Positions 24,921-33,113 of a stretch of 64,000 nucleotides of DNA are shown here, piece after piece. The DNA comes from Nocardia brasiliensis IFM 10847 (GTDB lineage: Bacteria > Actinomycetota > Actinomycetes > Mycobacteriales > Mycobacteriaceae). The stretch covers positions 44,207 through 108,206 of the forward strand of contig NZ_BAUA01000150.1 of NCBI RefSeq assembly GCF_000710915.1. The letters are read 5' to 3'. Position 1 is the first letter of the stretch. Each line of letters opens with the position of its first letter. The position numbers and the translations under genes were made by a program. Under the pieces are notes generated by a model. The model made no database searches. It was given only the letters and a program-made list of their open reading frames with translations, and was not told where the DNA came from.

Positions 24921-25789
24921 CTGCCTACCTTATCGGCGGCGATCAGCAGGTACTGGAAGCTGCCCTCCTTGTACGCGGTCAGGAACGGCTTCTCCACGCC
25001 GGTCGCGAGCTCGGATTCGGTGCGCAGTTCCCAGTAGGGGATGGTCGCCGCGGTGAGGTCGGTGACCCCGATCGGCACCAGGCCGTTGTCGGCCATGGCA
25101 CGGAAGTACTCGCTGCGCGGATGGATCATGCAGCCGTAGTGCGCGTCGATCCAGCTGACCGACGAGGATCGCCCGCCGGTGAGGTCGTTGGAGCAGCCGG
25201 TGATGCAGACATAGCGGCCACCAGGTTCCAGCAGCCGGGCGAATTCGCGGAACAGATCGAACAGGTCGACGTACATCGTCGTCTCGTTCGTCCAGATGGC
25301 GCGCCTCGACCACGACTCGAACCCGGTTTCCAGCATGTTCCGGAAGTGGAACTGCACCTTGTCGGCGACGCCGCGTGCGACGGCCTGCTCGTTGGCGAAG
25401 CGCACCTGGTATTCGGAGATGGTGACGCCGTCGACCGCGCAGCCGAAACGCTGGTTGGCCATGAAACTCGTCCCGCCGCGACCTGATCCGCCATCCATCA
25501 GCCGGTCTCCGGGCCGGACGTCACCGAGACTGTCGAGCAGCAACTCGGCCTGCGCGGTCTCGAGCCGGTGCAGTTCCTTGACGATGCGTTCCTGCCTGGT
25601 CTCCTCGGGCCCGGTCAGGACCGACAGGTCGGGGGCGCCGATACCGTAGTGATGGTGGTAGAGCCCGTCCACCTCACCGAGTTTCGTGTTGACCCGGTCG
25701 TCGTTCGGGTTGTTGTTCCAGTACTCGGCGACCGACTTCTGGTAACTGGTGCGGAGCACGGTATCGGTGTGCGGGTTGAGCGTGGTCAT
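24917..25789 (-). CDS. gppmt: geranyl diphosphate 2-C-methyltransferase
   Basis: SAM-dependent enzyme making 2-methylgeranyl diphosphate, the C11 precursor of 2-methylisoborneol. The 290-residue protein matches Streptomyces GPPMT throughout: YHHHYGIG (residues 44-51), the SAM loop DGGSGRGG (99-106), NETTMYVDLFDLF in the prenyl-diphosphate site, VCITGCSND, and the C-terminal GSFQYLLIAAD. It follows the cyclase remnant by 73 bp, in which AAAGGGG precedes the ATG. All key motifs look intact, so the enzyme should be active although its usual partner cyclase is absent here. Confidence 0.92.
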   Translation of the reverse strand: MTTLNPHTDTVLRTSYQKSVAEYWNNNPNDDRVNTKLGEVDGLYHHHYGIGAPDLSVLTGPEETRQERIVKELHRLETAQAELLLDSLGDVRPGDRLMDGGSGRGGTSFMANQRFGCAVDGVTISEYQVRFANEQAVARGVADKVQFHFRNMLETGFESWSRRAIWTNETTMYVDLFDLFREFARLLEPGGRYVCITGCSNDLTGGRSSSVSWIDAHYGCMIHPRSEYFRAMADNGLVPIGVTDLTAATIPYWELRTESELATGVEKPFLTAYKEGSFQYLLIAADKVGR

Positions 25790-25862
25790 GCGAGATCATC
25801 CCCTTTGGTCACGGTAGGGCTCACATTGCGGGACAGCGTCTTTCTGGTTGTCGGGTCGGTGG

Positions 25863-26372
25863 TCAGGGGTCGTTGTAGCGTCTGCGCGGAGGTGGGCAGT
25901 ACATCGGCGGGATCGGGTCGTCGGCTGGGGCGCGCCGCACCGAGCCGGTACCCGATCCGGTTGGGCCGGAAGGGATGACGCCCTTCGCCCGATCCTGATG
26001 GGCAGTGCCGGTGGACGTCGGCAGGGTGCCGCCGACGACCACCGGCGGTGCGGTGCCGGTGGACGAGATGACCGCCGCGGCGGCCTCGGCAACGGTCGGG
26101 CTGGTCAACAGTCCGGTGGTGCCGAGACAGACCGGCCCCCGGATTCGGAGCGGGATCGACGGCTCCGGTTCGGGCGAATCAGGTTGCGCGAGAGCGGGAT
26201 CAACCTCCGTCGCGGGATGTTCCGACGCCGCCGCGGGATCGCCCGGCGGATCGGGTTTGGGACGCGGCAGGGCCTGTGGTGCCAGGCTGCCGTGGCCGCA
26301 GAGCAGCGCGGTGACGGTGACGGCGACCTCGTGGGCGGCCGGCGGCGCCACGGCGCGGGGGAGCACCGACAT
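25863..26372 (-). CDS. N-terminal domain of 2-methylisoborneol synthase without catalytic domain
   Basis: A 169-residue Pro/Ala/Ser/Thr-rich, apparently disordered protein. It occupies the cyclase slot between shell and methyltransferase genes, the position of the about 440-residue 2-MIB synthase in Streptomyces. LRIRGPVCLGTTGLL corresponds to the conserved LRGPTGLGT segment of the synthase N-terminus. The end, PPMYCPPPRRRYNDP, matches the start of the catalytic domain, where the stop codon falls. The DDxxD- and NSE-containing terpene-cyclase fold is absent. The 73 bp that follow contain no trace of it in any frame, so a point frameshift is excluded. In family 2B systems this tail is proposed to load the cyclase into the shell. 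It may be a deletion relic or a stand-alone targeting protein. Confidence 0.72.
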   Translation of the reverse strand: MSVLPRAVAPPAAHEVAVTVTALLCGHGSLAPQALPRPKPDPPGDPAAASEHPATEVDPALAQPDSPEPEPSIPLRIRGPVCLGTTGLLTSPTVAEAAAAVISSTGTAPPVVVGGTLPTSTGTAHQDRAKGVIPSGPTGSGTGSVRRAPADDPIPPMYCPPPRRRYNDP

Positions 26373-26386
26373 GGCTGCGCACCCCG

Positions 26387-27793
26387 TCAGTCGGCTTGGC
26401 GGGCGACCAGGACGTTGTCCAGCACGCCGAGCGCGTCCGGCACCAGGACGGCGGCCGAGTAATAGCAGCTGACCAGGTAAGAGATGATCGACTGGTCATC
26501 GATGCCTTTGAACCGCACGTTGAGGCTCGGCTCGTACTCGTCCGGTATGCCGATCTGGTGCAGGCCGATCACGCCCTGGTCCTTTTCGCCGGTGCGCATG
26601 GCCAGAATCGAGGTGGTCGCGGTGTCGCTGACCGGGATCTTGCCGCAGGGGAAGATCGGGACGCCGCGCCAGGCGGGTACGCGGTGGCCGTCCACGTCGA
26701 CGGGGTCGGGGTACAGTCCGCGTTTGCTGCATTCGCGGCCGAAGGCGGCGATGGCTTTCGGGTGTGCGAGAAAGAGTTTGGTGCTGCGCCGCATGCTGAG
26801 CAGTTCGTCCATGTCGTCCGGGGTGGGCGGGCCCGACTCGGTGGCGATGCGCTGTTTGAGATCGCAGTTGTGCAGCAGGCCGAAATCGGGATTGTTGACC
26901 AGGTCGTTCTCTCGGCGTTCGTAGAGCGCCTCGACGGTAAGACGCAACTGCTGTTCGACCTGATTCATCGGATCGTTGAACAGATCGGCGACCCTCGTGT
27001 GCACCCGCAGCACGCTCTGCGCCAGGCTCAGCTCGTACTGCCGCGGTGCCGCGTCGTAATCGACGAAGGTGCCGGTGAGCATCGGCTCCCCGGCGTGCCC
27101 GGACGCGACCTCGATATCGGCCTCGCCCTTGTGGTTCTGCGGCCGGGTGGACACCGCGGCGACGCGCGAGAGTTGCTCGCGCAGCGCGGGTGCGTTCTCG
27201 GTCACTTCGTCGAGGGCTTGCCGGGGGAGCACGAGAACCGTTGTCCGCGTTACGGTCTTGACCGTGGCCGGCCAGATGGCATCCGGGTCGGTGAGCGTTT
27301 GTTCGCCGAAGAAATCGCCGCCCGCCAACATGCCGAGTTTGGTCTGCTCGCCGTATTCGCCGGAGCCGAGTTTGCTCAGCTTTCCGTGCACGATGAGCAC
27401 GACCTGATGCATCGGATTACCGAATTCGGCGACCACGGTGCCCGGTTCCAGGTCGCGCTGCTCGAAACGGTCGGACAATGCGCGCAGCACTTCTTCGTCG
27501 TCGAAACCGCGCAGTGCCGGAAGTTCTCGGAGTTCCAAAGGAATTACGCGCGCCTGCGACCCTTCGACGACGAATTCGACCTCGCCGTTGCCGAGGGTGT
27601 GGGTGAGGCGGCGGTTCACCCGGTACACACCGCCGTTGACCTGCGTCCACGGCAGCATGCGGGTGAGCCAGCGGGAGCTGATGCCCTGCATCTGCGGTTC
27701 GGACTTGGTGGTGTGCGCCAGCTTGGCGGCGGCGGACGTGCTGAGGCTCTTGCGTACGTTGTTTTCCGTGTGGACTGGCATTTCGATGGTCAT
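26387..27793 (-). CDS. family 2B encapsulin shell protein with cyclic-nucleotide-binding-like domain
   Basis: A 468-residue shell protein with the HK97 capsid fold, the 'CNB' gene of 2-MIB clusters. The N-terminal arm is residues 1-75. A cyclic-nucleotide-binding-like insert covers about 85-230 (GTVVAEFGNPMHQVVLIVHG, GGDFFGEQTL). The HK97 body runs from about 240 on (FVDYDAAPRQYELSLAQSVLRVHTRVADLF, then SMRRSTKLFLAHP and VPIFPCGKIPVS). The phosphate-binding cassette reads GEQTLTDPDAIWPATVKT and lacks the usual Arg-(Ser/Thr/Ala) pair of CRP-type domains. The ATG at 27793 follows GGGGAGG. First gene of the operon; the targeting-domain gene begins 14 bp after it. Confidence 0.88.
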   Translation of the reverse strand: MTIEMPVHTENNVRKSLSTSAAAKLAHTTKSEPQMQGISSRWLTRMLPWTQVNGGVYRVNRRLTHTLGNGEVEFVVEGSQARVIPLELRELPALRGFDDEEVLRALSDRFEQRDLEPGTVVAEFGNPMHQVVLIVHGKLSKLGSGEYGEQTKLGMLAGGDFFGEQTLTDPDAIWPATVKTVTRTTVLVLPRQALDEVTENAPALREQLSRVAAVSTRPQNHKGEADIEVASGHAGEPMLTGTFVDYDAAPRQYELSLAQSVLRVHTRVADLFNDPMNQVEQQLRLTVEALYERRENDLVNNPDFGLLHNCDLKQRIATESGPPTPDDMDELLSMRRSTKLFLAHPKAIAAFGRECSKRGLYPDPVDVDGHRVPAWRGVPIFPCGKIPVSDTATTSILAMRTGEKDQGVIGLHQIGIPDEYEPSLNVRFKGIDDQSIISYLVSCYYSAAVLVPDALGVLDNVLVARQAD

Positions 27794-28279
27794 GCGTGGT
27801 CCTCCCCTCGAGATAGGGCACCGATACGATGAGCGCAAAACGGCTTTACTGCACCACGAATAAGCGGGCAGGAAACCCGCGAAACCTGATTGATCGAACG
27901 AAATGTCTTACACCACAGTGTGTTCCAGACGGCCCGAGTTTAGTCGGGGAAACATGGCCCGCGCAGCGAAATATGGCAGATGTGCCCGTGCCGGTTCGGA
28001 TGGTCACGACACGCGACCGATCGAAACAACGCCGGATAACGGAGTGTGCACGAACGGTGATTCGGCGGACAGATCGCGCGATGATAGCTACCCTCGCGCG
28101 CCGCGATCAGTGCGCGAACCGACATGGATCGGGTCACAGCAGCCACATAATGGACACTTGGTGTGGGAAGCTCGACAGAACATGTAGTCGGCGTACTTCT
28201 CGGGGGCCGGAAGGGACTCCTTTTCGGCGGAGTGCGCCGGTCATGTGTGCCACGTTCTAGGGTAGGGCCAGGAGCGATT
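27794..28279. other. divergent promoter region, no gene
   Basis: 486 bp separate the encapsulin operon from the hydrolase/ligase fusion gene. It is less GC-rich than the coding DNA around it. Forward-strand frames here lack ribosome-binding sites and look non-coding. CATAAT near 28147 could be a -10 for the fusion gene. A short dyad ACAC-N6-GTGT (about 27911-27924) faces the encapsulin side. Neither is secure. Confidence 0.4.
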
Positions 28280-31261
28280 GTGAAGTTCAGCGCGAAGGAT
28301 TTGGTCGGGTCGGTGCAGCGGTTGATGGCAACTGCGCAGAACGGCCTCGAGGTCATCCGCTTCGGCGGGTTGACCCACGATGTCGAGTCGTCCCCGTTCG
28401 AGGTGGTCGAGCGCCGGCGCATGTACCGGCTGCGGCACTACTTCCCGGACGACACGACCCCGGACCGCCCGGTTGTGCTGCTCGTGCCCCCGTTGATGGT
28501 GAACGCCGACATCTGGGACGTGAACGCCGACGACGGCGCCGTCGGAATCCTGCATCGCGGCGGAATCGATTGCTGGGTGGTCGATTTCGGCTCCCCCGCG
28601 AAAGAGGAGGGCGGCTGGGAGCGCGACCTGGCCGACCATGTGCTCGCGGTGAGCAGCGCGATCGACGCGGTGACCGAGGCGACCGGCAGCAGCGTGCACC
28701 TGATGGGGTACTCGCAGGGCGGTATGTTCGCCTACCAGGTCGCCGCTTACCGGTACGGCAGAGGCGTACAGAGTATCGTGACGTTCGGCAGTCCCGTCGA
28801 CATCGTCGCGGGCATGCCGTTCGGCCTGCCCTACGGCATGGTCTCCGACGTGGCCGATTTCCTGGCCGATCACGTGGTGACCCGGCTGCCGATCACCGAT
28901 TCGATGGTGCGGATCGGCTTCCAGATGCTCGATCCGATGAAGACAGCGAAGGCCAGGCTCGACTTCCTGCGCCAGCTGCACGACCGGGAGGCGTTGCTGC
29001 CCAAGGAACGGCAGCGCCGGTTCCTGAACAGCGACGGCTGGGTCGGTTATGCCGGTCCGGCCGCCGCCGATCTGCTCAAGCAGTTCGTCGCGCACAACCG
29101 TTTGATGTTGGGCGGCTTCGTGATTCGTGATCACCCGGTGTCGCTCGCGGAGTTGAAGTGCCCGATCCTCGCGTTCGTGGGCGAGGTGGACGACATCGGC
29201 CAGCCCGGCGCGGTGCGCGGCATCGTGCGGGCCGCGCCGAACGCGGAGGTCTACGAGGCGACGCTGGTCGCCGGGCATTTCGGTCTGGTCGCGGGCAGCA
29301 CCGCGACCAACCACACCTGGCCGCTGGTACGCCAGTGGGTCGACTGGCTCGAACGAGACACCCTGCTGCCGCCGGAGATCCATCCGATGGTCGATCAGGT
29401 CGAGACGAACCGGCCGCGTTCGGCGGCCACCCGTGTGGTGCACACCGCGGCCTCGCTGGCCGAGGCGGGCGCGGGCGTCGGCAAGGCGCTGGAGGGTATC
29501 GCGAACAACACCGTGCGCGGCTCGGTGGAGCTGGCGGGCGAGGCCGCGCGGGCGCTGCCCCGGCTGACCCGGCTCGGCATGATCCAGCCGCACACCCGGA
29601 TCTCGCTCGGCAGGCTGATCGCCGAACAGGGCAGGCGCGCCCCGCAGAAGGATCTGTTCCTCTTCGATGACCGGGTGCACACCAACGCCGCGGTCAACGT
29701 GCGCATCGACAATGTGGTGCGCGGGCTGATCTCGGTCGGCATCCGCCCGGCGATGCGGGTCGGCGTGCTCATGGAAACCCGGCCCAGCGCGCTGGCGACG
29801 GTCGCCGCCCTGTCGCGGCTCGGCGCGGTGGCGGTGCTGCTCGCGCCCGGCAGCGAACTCGTCCGTGCGCTGGAACTGACCCACGTCGACACGGTGATCG
29901 CGGATCCGGAGAACCTGCGGCACGCGGCGGGCACCGGGGCGCGGGTGCTGGTGCTCGGCGGCGGGGATGCGAGGCAGCTCGATCTGCCGGCCGACGGTCA
30001 GGTGATCGACCTCGAGCAGATCGACCCCGCGCAGGTGAAGCTGCCGGGTTGGTACCGGCCCGACCCCGGCCTCGCGAGGGAGCTGGCGTTCGTGCTCGTC
30101 ACCGGCACCGGCGACCGGCTCGAGACCAAATACATCACCAACCATCGCTGGGCGCTGTCGGCCTTCGGCACCGCGACCACCGCCGATCTGAACCGCAGGG
30201 ACACGGTGTATTGCCTTGCGCCGCTGCATCATTCGTCCGGTCTGCTGGTCAGTCTGGGCGGCGCGATCGCGGGCGGCAGCCGGATCGCGCTGGCTCGCTC
30301 GCTGGATCCGGCCCGGTTCGCCGAAGAGGTGCACCGCTACGGCGTCACGGTGGTCACCTACACCTGGACGATGATGCGCGACATCCTCGACGCCGAGGTG
30401 TTCCCGGCGGGGCCGGTTTCATCCACCTCGGCTGCCAACCACCACTGGCATCCGATCCGGCTGTTCATCGGCTCCGGCATGCCCGCGGGACTGTGGCGGC
30501 GCACCACCGAACAGTTCGACCCGGCTCGGGTGGTGGAGTTCTACGCCTCCATCGAGGGCGATGTGGTGCTGGCCAATGTGCAGGGCGCCAAACGCGGGTG
30601 CAAGGGCAGGCCGGTTCCCGGCACCGCCCGGGTGGAACTGGTCGCCTACGACCCGGTCACCGAGGAGATCCTGACCGACGAGGCCGGCTACGCCCGGCGC
30701 TGCGCGGACAACGAGGTCGGCCTGCTGATCGGTAAAGCGTCCGAGGGCATCGACATCTCCGCGGGCGGGCTGCGCGGTGTCTTCGCGCCCGGCGACTCGT
30801 GGATGCCGACGGAAAACCTGTTCCGCCGTGACAGCGACGGCGACTACTGGCTGGTCGACCGCAAGGACACCGTCATTCACACCGCGCGCGGGCCGGTGTT
30901 CGGCCAGCCGATCGTCGACGTGCTCAACGACGTCATGGCGATCGATATGGAGGTCGCGTACGGGCTGGACACCGGCAAGAACTGCATCGCGGTCGCCGCG
31001 GTGTGCGTGCGCAAGGGATTCCGGTTGGAGCCCAAAGACGTGACCGAGGCGTTGCGCGCGCTCGATCCGGACCAGCGGCCCGATGTGGTCTACGTGGTGG
31101 ACGAGATCCCGCGCAGTTCTTCCTACCGCCCGTCCACCCGTGCGGTGCAGGCGGCGGGCCGCCCCGAGCCGGGGCCGGACACCTGGTGGTACAACCGGAC
31201 TTCGGACGCCTACGAAATCCTCACCGAGGAAGACGCGGCCGCCGTGCTCGGCGACCGATAG
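28280..31261 (+). CDS. PhaC-like alpha/beta hydrolase fused to a degenerate acyl-CoA synthetase domain
   Basis: A 993-residue two-domain protein. Residues 1-370 resemble PHA synthase/PhaC-type hydrolases, with the lipase box GYSQGG (Ser145) and a late VAGHFGLVAGS histidine. Residues about 460-993 resemble AMP-forming acyl-CoA synthetases, but core motifs are altered. The usual (T/S)SGTTGxPKG loop reads VTGTGDRLETK, the TGD motif reads TEN, and the A10 segment reads RSSSYRPSTR without the catalytic lysine. RKD is kept. Adenylation may be weak or lost. The GTG at 28280 follows AGGAG at 5 nt, so the 39 extra upstream residues were removed. Confidence 0.82.
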   Translation: MKFSAKDLVGSVQRLMATAQNGLEVIRFGGLTHDVESSPFEVVERRRMYRLRHYFPDDTTPDRPVVLLVPPLMVNADIWDVNADDGAVGILHRGGIDCWVVDFGSPAKEEGGWERDLADHVLAVSSAIDAVTEATGSSVHLMGYSQGGMFAYQVAAYRYGRGVQSIVTFGSPVDIVAGMPFGLPYGMVSDVADFLADHVVTRLPITDSMVRIGFQMLDPMKTAKARLDFLRQLHDREALLPKERQRRFLNSDGWVGYAGPAAADLLKQFVAHNRLMLGGFVIRDHPVSLAELKCPILAFVGEVDDIGQPGAVRGIVRAAPNAEVYEATLVAGHFGLVAGSTATNHTWPLVRQWVDWLERDTLLPPEIHPMVDQVETNRPRSAATRVVHTAASLAEAGAGVGKALEGIANNTVRGSVELAGEAARALPRLTRLGMIQPHTRISLGRLIAEQGRRAPQKDLFLFDDRVHTNAAVNVRIDNVVRGLISVGIRPAMRVGVLMETRPSALATVAALSRLGAVAVLLAPGSELVRALELTHVDTVIADPENLRHAAGTGARVLVLGGGDARQLDLPADGQVIDLEQIDPAQVKLPGWYRPDPGLARELAFVLVTGTGDRLETKYITNHRWALSAFGTATTADLNRRDTVYCLAPLHHSSGLLVSLGGAIAGGSRIALARSLDPARFAEEVHRYGVTVVTYTWTMMRDILDAEVFPAGPVSSTSAANHHWHPIRLFIGSGMPAGLWRRTTEQFDPARVVEFYASIEGDVVLANVQGAKRGCKGRPVPGTARVELVAYDPVTEEILTDEAGYARRCADNEVGLLIGKASEGIDISAGGLRGVFAPGDSWMPTENLFRRDSDGDYWLVDRKDTVIHTARGPVFGQPIVDVLNDVMAIDMEVAYGLDTGKNCIAVAAVCVRKGFRLEPKDVTEALRALDPDQRPDVVYVVDEIPRSSSYRPSTRAVQAAGRPEPGPDTWWYNRTSDAYEILTEEDAAAVLGDR

Positions 31262-31293
31262 CCGTTCGCGCGCCGCCGAATTCACCGGCTCGA

Positions 31294-31315
31294 GCCGCCC
31301 GCATGTGCGGGCGGC
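31294..31315. terminator. hairpin terminator
   Basis: GCCGCCCGCA and TGCGGGCGGC pair perfectly over 10 bp around a 2-base loop, 32 bp after the fusion gene. The methyltransferase gene begins 62 bp further on and may therefore have its own promoter. Confidence 0.6.
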
Positions 31316-31377
31316 GGCCGCGCGCCGTAGCATCCCACGCTGACGTTGCTGTCCGATTCTGTTCACAGGGGTATTTG

Positions 31378-31977
31378 GTGCGATCGAGCCTGATCTACCG
31401 CAACGCCACCGTCTACGAGCTGCTGATGCGCGCGCTGTACGGCCGGCACTACGCGGCCCGGTACCGCGCCGTCGAGGCGCTGGTGCCGGCGGGCGCGAGC
31501 GTGCTCGACCTGTGCTGCGGTCCGGCGACCCTGTACACCCGGTATCTGCGCCAGAAGTCGGTCGACTACACGGGGCTGGATCGTAACGACGGCTTCGTCG
31601 CGAAGCTCACCGCGGCAGGCGGGCAGGGCCGAGTCTGGAATCTGAATTCCGACACACCGCTGCCCGCGGCGGACTATGTGCTGATGCAGGCCAGCCTTTA
31701 TCACTTCCTGCCCGATCCCGCGCCGGTGCTCGACCGGATGCTGGCCGCGGCGCGCAAACAGGTGATCATCGCCGAACCCGTGCGCAACCTGGCCAGCAGC
31801 GACAACCGGGTGCTCGCGCTGCTGGGCCAGCGTTTCACCGATGCCGGCGACGGCGCGCAGGCGCACCGTTTCACCGAGGCGACGCTGGACGAGTTCTTCC
31901 GGCGCTACGCGGCCCGCATCGACCGGCAGTCACTCATCGCGGGCGGCCGCGAAAAGCTGTACGTCCTCAACGCTTAG
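31378..31977 (+). CDS. class I SAM-dependent methyltransferase
   Basis: A 199-residue protein with the Rossmann SAM motif ASVLDLCCGPATLY (about residues 38-52), the acidic residue in YTGLDRNDGF, and the post-motif DYVLMQASLYHFLPDP. An amphipathic N-terminal segment (IYRNATVYELLMRALYGRHYAARY) resembles that of methyltransferases acting near membranes or lipid-linked substrates. The GTG at 31378 follows CAGGGG; the long open frame before it is antisense or out-of-frame to the fusion gene. It overlaps the end of the convergent aminotransferase gene by 4 bp. Substrate unknown. Confidence 0.78.
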   Translation: MRSSLIYRNATVYELLMRALYGRHYAARYRAVEALVPAGASVLDLCCGPATLYTRYLRQKSVDYTGLDRNDGFVAKLTAAGGQGRVWNLNSDTPLPAADYVLMQASLYHFLPDPAPVLDRMLAAARKQVIIAEPVRNLASSDNRVLALLGQRFTDAGDGAQAHRFTEATLDEFFRRYAARIDRQSLIAGGREKLYVLNA

Positions 31978-33113
31978 ACCGTGAACTCCGTGACCGCCGC
32001 GACCACGCGGCCGATCTGATCGTCGGTGAGGTCCGGCCAAAGCGGCAGGCGCACAACGGTTCCGGAGAACTGCGCGGTGCGCACGCAGGGGTGCGGGGTG
32101 CGGCCGAGTTTCAGCCCGGCCGGGCTGGAATCCAGTGGCACATAGTGGAACGGCGCCACGATGCCCCTACCGCGCAGATGCGTGATCAGGTCGTCGCGGC
32201 GGTCCTCATCGGGCACGCGCAGGTAGTAGAGGTGCGCGGTGTGCTCGCGATCGCCGGGCACGGTCATCAGCCGAACGTCGTTGCGGGCGGCCCAGTCCGG
32301 CAGCGCGGCGGCGTAGGCGTCCCACACCCGGTGCCGTCCGGCCTGGATGGTGGCGAACTCGTCGAGCTGCGCGTCGAGCACGGCGGCATTCAGTTCGCTG
32401 GGCAGGTAGCTGGAACCGATGTCCTGCCAGGAGTACTTGTCCACCGCGCCGCGCAGGAAGCGGGCGCGGTCGGTGCCCTTCTCCCGGATGATCTCCGCGC
32501 GCGCCATCAGGATCTCGTCGGTGAGCAGCAGTGCGCCGCCCTCACCGCAGTGCACGTTCTTGGTGTCGTGGAAGCTCAGCGTGCCGAGCGCGCCGAGGGT
32601 GCCCAGCGCGCGTCCGCGCCAGCGGCCGCCGAGGCCGTGCGCGTTGTCCTCGACGATGGCGAAGCCGTGCGCGTTGGACAGTTCGAGCAGTCGGGCCATG
32701 TCCGCGGCGACACCGCCGTAGTGGATGACGACGACGGCCTTGGTGCGGTCGGTGATCGCGGCCGCCACCGATTCCGGATCGATATTGCCGGTCTCCGGAT
32801 CGATATCGGCGAACACGCAGGTGGCGCCGCGCAGTGCCATCGCGGTCGCGGTGGAGGTGAAGGCGAAGCTCGGCACGATCACCTCGTCGTCCGGGCCCAG
32901 CTCCAGCAGCAGGCCCGCCATCTCCAGCGCGGAGGTGCACGAGGTGGTGAGCAGCGCGTGCGGCGCCTCGGTGATGGTCTTCAGCTTCGCGGTCGCCGAC
33001 GCGGTGAACGGACCGTCGCCGTGACTGTGATCCGAGCCGAGTACGGCCGCCAGATTGGCCAGTTCGCGCTCGGCCCGGAAGGGGCGGCTGAAGATGATGC
33101 GGTCAGTGGTCAA
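31974..33113 (-). CDS. wecE: DegT/DnrJ/EryC1/StrS sugar aminotransferase, WecE-like
   Basis: PLP aminotransferase installing a 4-amino group on a dTDP-4-keto-6-deoxyhexose, 379 residues. Lys185 in SFHDTKNVHCGEGG is the PLP lysine and Asp156 in VEDNAHG contacts the pyridine nitrogen. HGDGPFTASATAKL at the N-terminus and TSCTSALEMA are as in WecE (dTDP-4-amino-4,6-dideoxygalactose transaminase). The start appears to be TTG at 33113 with AGGGGGAAC upstream, overlapping the glycosyltransferase stop by 11 bp. It would feed an amino sugar to the envelope glycosylation set around it. Confidence 0.87.
   Translation of the reverse strand: MTTDRIIFSRPFRAERELANLAAVLGSDHSHGDGPFTASATAKLKTITEAPHALLTTSCTSALEMAGLLLELGPDDEVIVPSFAFTSTATAMALRGATCVFADIDPETGNIDPESVAAAITDRTKAVVVIHYGGVAADMARLLELSNAHGFAIVEDNAHGLGGRWRGRALGTLGALGTLSFHDTKNVHCGEGGALLLTDEILMARAEIIREKGTDRARFLRGAVDKYSWQDIGSSYLPSELNAAVLDAQLDEFATIQAGRHRVWDAYAAALPDWAARNDVRLMTVPGDREHTAHLYYLRVPDEDRRDDLITHLRGRGIVAPFHYVPLDSSPAGLKLGRTPHPCVRTAQFSGTVVRLPLWPDLTDDQIGRVVAAVTEFTV

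Noticed and set aside
25796..26092. A reverse frame overlapping the end of the cyclase remnant, checked for a frameshifted cyclase domain
   Set aside because: It is Pro/Arg-rich without any terpene-synthase motif, and only 73 bp separate the remnant from the next gene, so no catalytic domain can be hidden there.
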